This document shows, piece after piece, positions 58,685 through 64,000 of a DNA stretch of 64,000 nucleotides; position 1 is the first letter of the stretch; each line of letters opens with the position of its first letter. Both the position numbers and the translations under genes were made by a program. The DNA lies in contig JAMKCF010000020.1 of NCBI GenBank assembly GCA_023634235.1, positions 6,448,001 through 6,512,000 on the forward strand, given 5' to 3'. The notes beneath the pieces were generated by a model. The model worked only from the letters and a program-made list of their open reading frames with translations. It had not been told where the DNA came from and did no database searches. This DNA comes from Pisaster brevispinus (Eukaryota; Echinodermata; Asteroidea; Forcipulatida; Asteriidae).

Positions 58685-59884
58685 TAGCCTTAGATTGAAC
58701 CAGATGTTTCAGAACACCCATGTTTCTTGGTACCAAATTCATCATAGACCAATCTGAACAGTTTGAAAAGTTTTTGTCACCGATTAGCCTAAGATTGAAC
58801 CAGATGCTTCAGAACACCCATGTTTCTTTTTACCAAATTCATCTTAGACCAATCTGAACAGTTTGAAAAGTTTTCGTCTCCGATCAGCCTAAGATTGAAC
58901 AAGATGCTTCAGAACACCCATGATTCCTATTACAGAATTTAACATATAGCAATCTGAGTAGTTTGAAAACTTTTTGTCTCCGATGACCCTAAGATTGAAC
59001 CAGATGCTTCAGAACACCCATGTTTCTTGGTACCAAATTCATTATAGACCAATATGAACAGTTTGAAAAGTTTTCGTCTCCGATCAGCCTTAGATTGAGC
59101 CAGATGCTTCAGAACACCCATGTTTGTTGGTACCAAATTCATCATAGACCAATCTGAACAGTTTGAAAAGTTTTCGTTTCCGATTAGCCTAAGATTGAAC
59201 CAGAAGCTTCAGAACACCCATGTTTCTTTCTACCAAATTCATCTTAGACCAATCTGAACAGTTTGAAAAGTTTTCGTCTCCCATCAGCCTAAGATTGAAC
59301 CAGATGTTTCAGAACACCCATGTTTCTTGGTACCAAATTCATCATAGACCAATCTGAACAGTTTGAAAAGTTTTTGTCACCGATTAGCCTAAGATTGAAC
59401 CAGATGCTTCAGAACACCCATGTTTCTTTTTACCAAATTCATCTTAGACCAATCTGAACAGTTTGAAAAGTTTTCGTCTCCGATCAGCCTAAGATTGAAC
59501 AAGATGCTTCAGAACACCCATGATTCCTATTACAGAATTTAACATATAGCAATCTGAGTAGTTTGAAAACTTTTTGTCTCCGATGACCCTAAGATTGAAC
59601 CAGATGCTTCAGAACACCCATGTTTCTTGGTACCAAATTCATTATAGACCAATATGAACAGTTTGAAAAGTTTTCGTCTCCGATCAGCCTTAGATTGAGC
59701 CAGATGCTTCAGAACACCCATGTTTGTTGGTACCAAATTCATCATAGACCAATCTGAACAGTTTGAAAAGTTTTCGTTTCCGATTAGCCTAAGATTGAAC
59801 CAGAAGCTTCAGAACACCCATGTTTCTTTCTACCAAATTCATCTTAGACCAATCTGAACGGTTTGAAAAGTTTTCGTCTCCGAT
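58685..59884 (+). repeat. 600-bp hexamer tandem duplication
   Basis: Two copies start at 58685 and 59285: an ATGTTTCAG monomer, CTTTTTACC, AACAAG divergent-middle with GAAAACTTTTTG, GACCC with CATTATAG/CAATATG, TTGAGCC/TTTGTTGG with CGTTTCCGATTAG, and HindIII/CTTTCTACC. Differences are TAGCCTTAG versus CAGCCTAAG at the start, and GAACAG with CTCCCAT versus GAACGG with CTCCGAT at the end. Confidence 0.86.
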
Positions 59885-61050
59885 CAGCCTAAGATTGAAC
59901 AAGATGCTTCAGAACACCCATGATTCCTATTACAGAATTTAACATATAGCAATCTGAGTAGTTTGAAAAGTTTTCGTCTCCGATCAGCCTTAGATTGAAC
60001 CAGATGTTTCAGAACACCCATGTTTCTTGGTACAAAATTCATCATAGACCAATCTGAACAGTTTGAAAAGTTTTTGTCACCGATTAGCCTAAGATTGAAC
60101 CAGATGCTTCAGAACACCCATGTTTCTTTTTACCAAATTCATCTTAGACCAATCTGAACGGTTTGAAAAGTTTTCGTCTCCGATCAGCCTAAGATTGAAC
60201 CAGATGCTTCAGAACACCCATGTTTCTTGGTACCAAATTCATCTTAGACCAATCTGAACAGTTTGAAAAGTTTTCGTCTCCGATCAGCCTTAGATTGAAC
60301 CAGATGCTTCAGAACACCCATGTTTGTTGGTACCAAATTCATCATAGACCAATCTGAACAGTTTGAAAAGTTTTCGTTTCCGATGACCCTAAGATTGAAC
60401 CAGATGCTTCAAAACACCCATGTTTCTTGGTACCAAATTCATCACAAAGCAATTTGAGCAGTTAAAAAAGGTTTTTGTCACCGATCAGCCTAAGATTGAA
60501 CCAGATGCTTCAGAACACCCATGTTTCTTGGTACCAAATTCATCTTAGACCAATCTGAACAGTTTGAAAAGTTTTTGTCACCGATCAGCCTGAGATTGAA
60601 CCAGATGCTTCAGAACACCCATGTTTCTTGGTACCAAATTCATCATAGACCAATCTGAACAGTTTGAAAAGTTTTTGTCACCGATCAGCCTAAGATTGAA
60701 CCAGATGCTTCAGAACACCCATGTTTCTTGTTTTAAAATTCATCTTAGACCAATCTGAGTAGTTTATAAAGTTTTCGTCTCCGATCAGCCTAAGACTGAA
60801 CCAGTTGCTTCAGAACACCCATGTTTCTTGGTACCAAATTCATCATAGACCAATCTGAACAGTTTGAAAAGTTTTTGTCACCGATCATCCTAAGATTGAA
60901 CCAGATGCTTCAGAACACCCATGTTTCTAGGTACCAAATTCATCTTAGACCAATTTGAACAGTTTGAAAAGTTTTCGTCTCCGATCAGCCTTAGATTGAA
61001 CCAGATGCTTCAGAACACGAATGATTCCTATTACAGAATTTAACATATAG
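59885..61050 (+). repeat. Second copy of block R (offset 7,209 bp)
   Basis: It repeats 52.7-53.85 kb: GGTACAAAATTC, CTTTTTACC, TTTGTTGG, CACAAAGC, CCTGAG, TTGTTTTAAAATTC (60730), CGATCATCC (60880) and CACGAATG (61016). The match ends at about 61,045, where CAATTTGAGTAG and a GACCC/ATGTTTCAG monomer follow instead of GACTCTAAGTTTG. Confidence 0.86.
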
Positions 61051-61970
61051 CAATTTGAGTAGTTTGAAAAGTTTTTGTCTCCGATGACCCTAAGATTGAA
61101 CCAGATGTTTCAGAACACCCATGTTTCTTGGTACCAAATTCATCATAGACCAATCTGAACAGTTTGAAAAGTTTTTGTCACCGATCAGCCTAAGATTGAA
61201 CCAGATGCTTCAGAACACCCATGATTCCTATTACAGAATTTAACAAATAGCAATCTGAGTAGTTTGAAAAGTTTTTGTCACCGATCAGCCTAAGATTGAA
61301 CCAGATGCTTCAGAACACCCATGTTTCTAGGTACCAAATTCATCTTAGACCAATTTGAACAGTTTGAAAAGTTTTCGTCTCCGATCAGCCTTAGATTGAA
61401 CCAGTTGCTTCAGAACACCCATGTTTCTTGGTACCAAATTCATCACAAAGCAATTTGAGCAGTTAAAAAAGGTTTTCGTCTCCGATCAGCCTTAGATTGA
61501 ACCAGATGCTTCAGAACACCCATGTTTGTTGGTACCAAATTCATCATAGACCAATCTGAACAGTTTGAAAAGTTTTTGTCACCGATTAGCCTAAGATTGA
61601 ACCAGATGCTTCAGAACACCCATGTTTCTTGGTACCAAATTCATCTTAGACCAATCTGAACGGTTTGAAAAGTTTTCGTCTCCGATCAGCCTAAGATTGA
61701 ACAAGATGCTTCAGAACACCCATGATTCCTATTACAGAAATTAACAAATAGCAATCTGAGTAGTTTGAAAAGTTTTTGTCTCCGATGACCCTAAGATTGA
61801 ACCAGATGCTTCAGAACACCCATGTTTGTTGGTACCAAATTCATCATAGACCAATCTGAACAGTTTGAAAAGTTTTCGTTTCCGATTAGCCTAAGATTGA
61901 ACCAGAAGCTTCAGAACACCCATGTTTCTTTCTACCAAATTCATCTTAGACCAATCTGAACGGTTTGAAA
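61051..61970 (+). repeat. Mosaic segment after block R
   Basis: ATGTTTCAG, AACAAATAG divergent-middle, TCTAGG, CCAGTTGC with CACAAAGC, TTTGTTGG, GAACGG and CAGAAATTAACAAATAG monomers occur in an order not seen as a unit elsewhere. GTTAAAAAAGGTTTTCGTCTCC near 61.46 kb joins a 101-bp class left side to a canonical TTTTCG end, another hybrid. Confidence 0.78.
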
Positions 61971-62625
61971 AGTTTTCGTCTCCGATCAGCCTAAGATTGA
62001 ACAAGATGCTTCAGAACACCCATGATTCCTATTACAGAATTTAACATATAGCAATCTGAGTAGTTTGAAAAGTTTTCGTCTCCGATCAGCCTTAGATTGA
62101 ACCAGATGTTTCAGAACACCCATGTTTCTTGGTACAAAATTCATCATAGACCAATCTGAACAGTTTGAAAAGTTTTTGTCACCGATTAGCCTAAGATTGA
62201 ACCAGATGCTTCAGAACACCCATGTTTCTTTTTACCAAATTCATCTTAGACCAATCTGAACGGTTTGAAAAGTTTTCGTCTCCGATCAGCCTAAGATTGA
62301 ACCAGATGCTTCAGAACACCCATGTTTCTTGGTACCAAATTCATCTTAGACCAATCTGAACAGTTTGAAAAGTTTTCGTCTCCGATCAGCCTTAGATTGA
62401 ACCAGATGCTTCAGAACACCCATGTTTCTTGGTACCAAATTCATCTTAGACCAATCTGAATGGTTTGAAAAGTTTTCGTCTCCGATCAGCCTAAGATTGA
62501 ACAAGATGCTTCAGAACACCCATGATTCCTATTACAGAAATTAACAAATAGCAATCTGAGTAGTTTGAAAAGTTTTTGTCTCCGATGACCCTAAGATTGA
62601 ACCAGATGCTTCAGAACACCCATGT
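61971..62625 (+). repeat. Segment copied from about 38.94-39.60 kb (offset 23,030 bp)
   Basis: GGTACAAAATTC (39101 and 62131), CTGAATGGTTTG (39428 and 62458) and CAGAAATTAACAAATAG keep the same order and spacing in both places. This is the largest spacing between closely matching blocks that I identified. Confidence 0.82.
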
Positions 62626-63295
62626 TTCTTTTTACCAAATTCATCTTAGACCAATCTGAACAGTTTGAAAAGTTTTTGTCACCGATCAGCCTTAGATTGA
62701 ACCAGATGTTTCAGAACACCCATGTTTCTTGGTACCAAATTCATCATAGACCAATCTGAACAGTTTGAAAAGTTTTTGTCACCGATCAGCCTTAGATTGA
62801 ACCAGATGTTTCAGAACACCCATGTTTCTTGGTACCAAATTCATCATAGACCAATCTGAACAGTTTGAAAAGTTTTTGTCACCGATTAGCCTAAGATTGA
62901 ACCAGATGCTTCAGAACACCCATGTTTCTTTTTACCAAATTCATCTTAGACCAATCTGAACAGTTTGAAAAGTTTATGTCTCCGATCAGCCTAAGATTGA
63001 ACCAGATGTTTCAGAACACCCATGTTTCTTGGTACCAAATTCATCATAGACCAATCTGAACAGTTTGAAAAGTTTTTGTCACCGATTAGCCTAAGATTGA
63101 ACCAGATGCTTCAGAACACCCATGTTTCTTTTTACCAAATTCATCTTAGACCAATCTGAACAGTTTGAAAAGTTTTCGTCTCCGATCAGCCTAAGATTGA
63201 CCAAGATGCTTCAGAACACCCATGATTCCTATTACAGAATTTAACATATAGCAATCTGAGTAGTTTGAAAACTTTTTGTCTCCGATGACCCTAAG
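62626..63295 (+). repeat. CTTTTTACC/ATGTTTCAG series with a single-monomer duplication
   Basis: It resembles 39.9-40.3 kb, including AAAGTTTATGTCTCC at about 62.97 kb. The CCTTAG/ATGTTTCAG monomer occurs twice in a row (62687-62786 and 62787-62886) with no difference that I can see. A private TTGACCAAG (for TTGAACAAG) lies near 63.20 kb. Confidence 0.83.
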
Positions 63296-64000
63296 ATTGA
63301 ACCAGATGCTTCAGAACACCCATGTTTCTTGTTTTAAAATTCATCTTAGACCAATCTGAGTAGTTTATAAAGTTTTCGTCTCCGATCAGCCTAAGACTGA
63401 ACCAGTTGCTTCAGAACACCCATGTTTCTTGGTACCAAATTCATCATAGACCAATCTGAACAGTTTGAAAAGTTTTTGTCACCGATCATCCTAAGATTGA
63501 ACCAGATGCTTCAGAACACCCATGTTTCTAGGTACCAAATTCATCTTAGACCAATTTGAACAGTTTGAAAAGTTTTCGTCTCCGATCAGCCTTAGATTGA
63601 ACCAGATGCTTCAGAACACGAATGATTCCTATTACAGAATTTAACATATAGCAATTTGAGTAGTTTGAAAAGTTTTTGTCTCCGATGACCCTAAGATTGA
63701 ACCAGATGTTTCAGAACACCCATGTTTCTTGGTACCAAATTCATCATAGACCAATCTGAACAGTTTGAAAAGTTTTTGTCACCGATCAGCCTAAGATTGA
63801 ACCAGATGCTTCAGAACACCCATGATTCCTATTACAGAATTTAACAAATAGCAATCTGAGTAGTTTGAAAAGTTTTTGTCACCGATCAGCCTAAGATTGA
63901 ACCAGATGCTTCAGAACACCCATGTTTCTAGGTACCAAATTCATCTTAGACCAATTTGAACAGTTTGAAAAGTTTTCGTCTCCGATCAGCCTTAGATTGA
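63296..64000 (+). repeat. Third partial copy of block R, truncated by the window end
   Basis: From TTGTTTTAAAATTC (63331), CGATCATCC (63481) and CACGAATG (63617) to the window end, the sequence matches 60.70-61.40 kb at +2,601 bp, including the CAATTTGAGTAG change and the TCTAGG monomer near 61.33/63.93 kb. A 2,601-bp 26-mer tandem unit may be starting here; only the first part of its second copy is visible. Confidence 0.87.

Larger units (their letters stand above)
1..64000 (+). repeat. 100-bp satellite DNA array spanning the entire window
   Basis: Every stretch I read is a copy of one monomer of about 100 bp, head-to-tail, with no orientation switch and no unrelated insert. Monomers conventionally begin after CCGAT with GACCC, CAGCC or TAGCC. 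The left part (positions about 8-40) and the right part (about 66-100) are nearly invariant; the middle (about 40-78) varies by class. Length variants are 99 bp (single-base loss) and 101 bp (single-base gain), plus one of 102 bp near 15.6 kb. The consensus is 40% GC. A 100-bp unit advances the reading frame by one base per copy and carries stops, so no frame stays open beyond roughly three monomers. Uniform tandem structure over 64 kb is typical of eukaryotic constitutive heterochromatin or centromeres. The specific location and the organism are inference only. Both window ends lie inside the array. Confidence 0.98.

Noticed and set aside
501..59745. Many small open frames of 63-87 codons on both strands, with very similar predicted peptides recurring along the window
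   Set aside because: They are by-products of the tandem repeat. The 100-bp unit shifts frame by one base per copy, frames close after two to three monomers, the starts and stops are inside conserved monomer sequence, and no frame shows codon-type (third-position) variation. I therefore annotate no coding sequence.
3294..63900. ACATATAG and TTTATAAAG as TATA boxes
   Set aside because: They are class-specific variants of the monomer centre or end that recur with the satellite. No downstream gene or other promoter element accompanies them.
1..64000. CRISPR array
   Set aside because: Repeats are contiguous 100-bp monomers with no unique spacers, and no cas-like gene is present.
1..64000. Telomeric repeat, because GACCCTAAG contains CCCTAA
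   Set aside because: The hexamer occurs singly, at most once per 100-bp monomer, never in tandem, and is absent from CAGCC and TAGCC monomers.
1..64000. CENP-B box
   Set aside because: TTTTCGTTTCCGAT shares only TTCGTT with the known box start. The required A and CGGG spacing that follow are missing, so I do not call it.
1..64000. Ribosomal intergenic spacer subrepeats
   Set aside because: No rRNA gene sequence, promoter or terminator is seen in 64 kb, and spacer arrays are rarely this long.
1..64000. Protein-coding minisatellite (repeat-domain gene)
   Set aside because: The unit length is not a multiple of three, and stop codons interrupt the frames on both strands at regular intervals.

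Overview
The whole 64 kb window is one uninterrupted block of satellite DNA. A monomer of almost exactly 100 bp is repeated head-to-tail about 640 times, always in the same orientation. I found no gene, RNA gene, transposon, inversion or unique spacer. The consensus monomer is 40% GC by my count. It begins with GACCC, CAGCC or TAGCC, carries a nearly constant left part (ATTGAACCAGATGCTTCAG, then AACACCCATG), a variable middle (typically TTCTTGGTACCAAATTC), and a nearly constant right end (CAGTTTGAAAAGTTTTCG, then TCTCCGAT). This is the organisation of centromeric, pericentromeric or other heterochromatic satellites of eukaryotes. A plant is plausible because simple arrays of about 90-180 bp monomers are common there, but nothing in the sequence fixes the organism.

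Monomers fall into recognisable classes: (1) the canonical type with the palindrome TTGGTACCAA; (2) a divergent-middle type with ATTCCTATTACAG and ACATATAGCAATCTGAGTAG; (3) a 101-bp type ending GCAGTTAAAAAAGG; (4) a CTTTTTACC or CTTTCTACC type, often with GAACGG; (5) a TTGTTTTAAAATTC type with TTTATAAAG; (6) a 101-bp CCCAATGTTTGTCGG type. Their order repeats, forming higher-order repeats (HORs) whose lengths can be explained by counting 99-, 100- and 101-bp monomers.

Layout. 1-3,493: HOR-A, a 10-mer of 997 bp with an 11-mer and a 9-mer variant, plus a truncated fourth copy. 3,494-12.5 kb: an irregular mosaic including three staggered copies of a TCTAGG-marked block (4,696-6,598) and the most divergent monomer (9,803-9,903). 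12.5-19.7 kb: a block duplicated at an offset of 5,011-5,012 bp and a roughly 903-bp 9-mer duplication. 19,722-30,545: three copies of a 36-mer HOR of 3,608 bp, each containing a nested 1,203-bp 12-mer. 30.5-39.9 kb: a transition zone with small local duplications. 39.9-53.9 kb: successive tandem duplications of 3,303, 2,804 and 1,704 bp. 53.9-61.0 kb: copies of earlier blocks at offsets of 8,613 and 7,209 bp and a 600-bp hexamer duplication. 61.0-64.0 kb: blocks copied from about 39 kb and from 60.7 kb. The array continues past both ends of the window.

There are no genes to work together here. The information is in the recombination history: unequal exchange at many scales, hybrid monomers at breakpoints, and short patches that look like gene conversion. 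Identities were judged by eye from coordinates and diagnostic variants, not by alignment software. An assembly artefact cannot be ruled out for the most exact large duplications.
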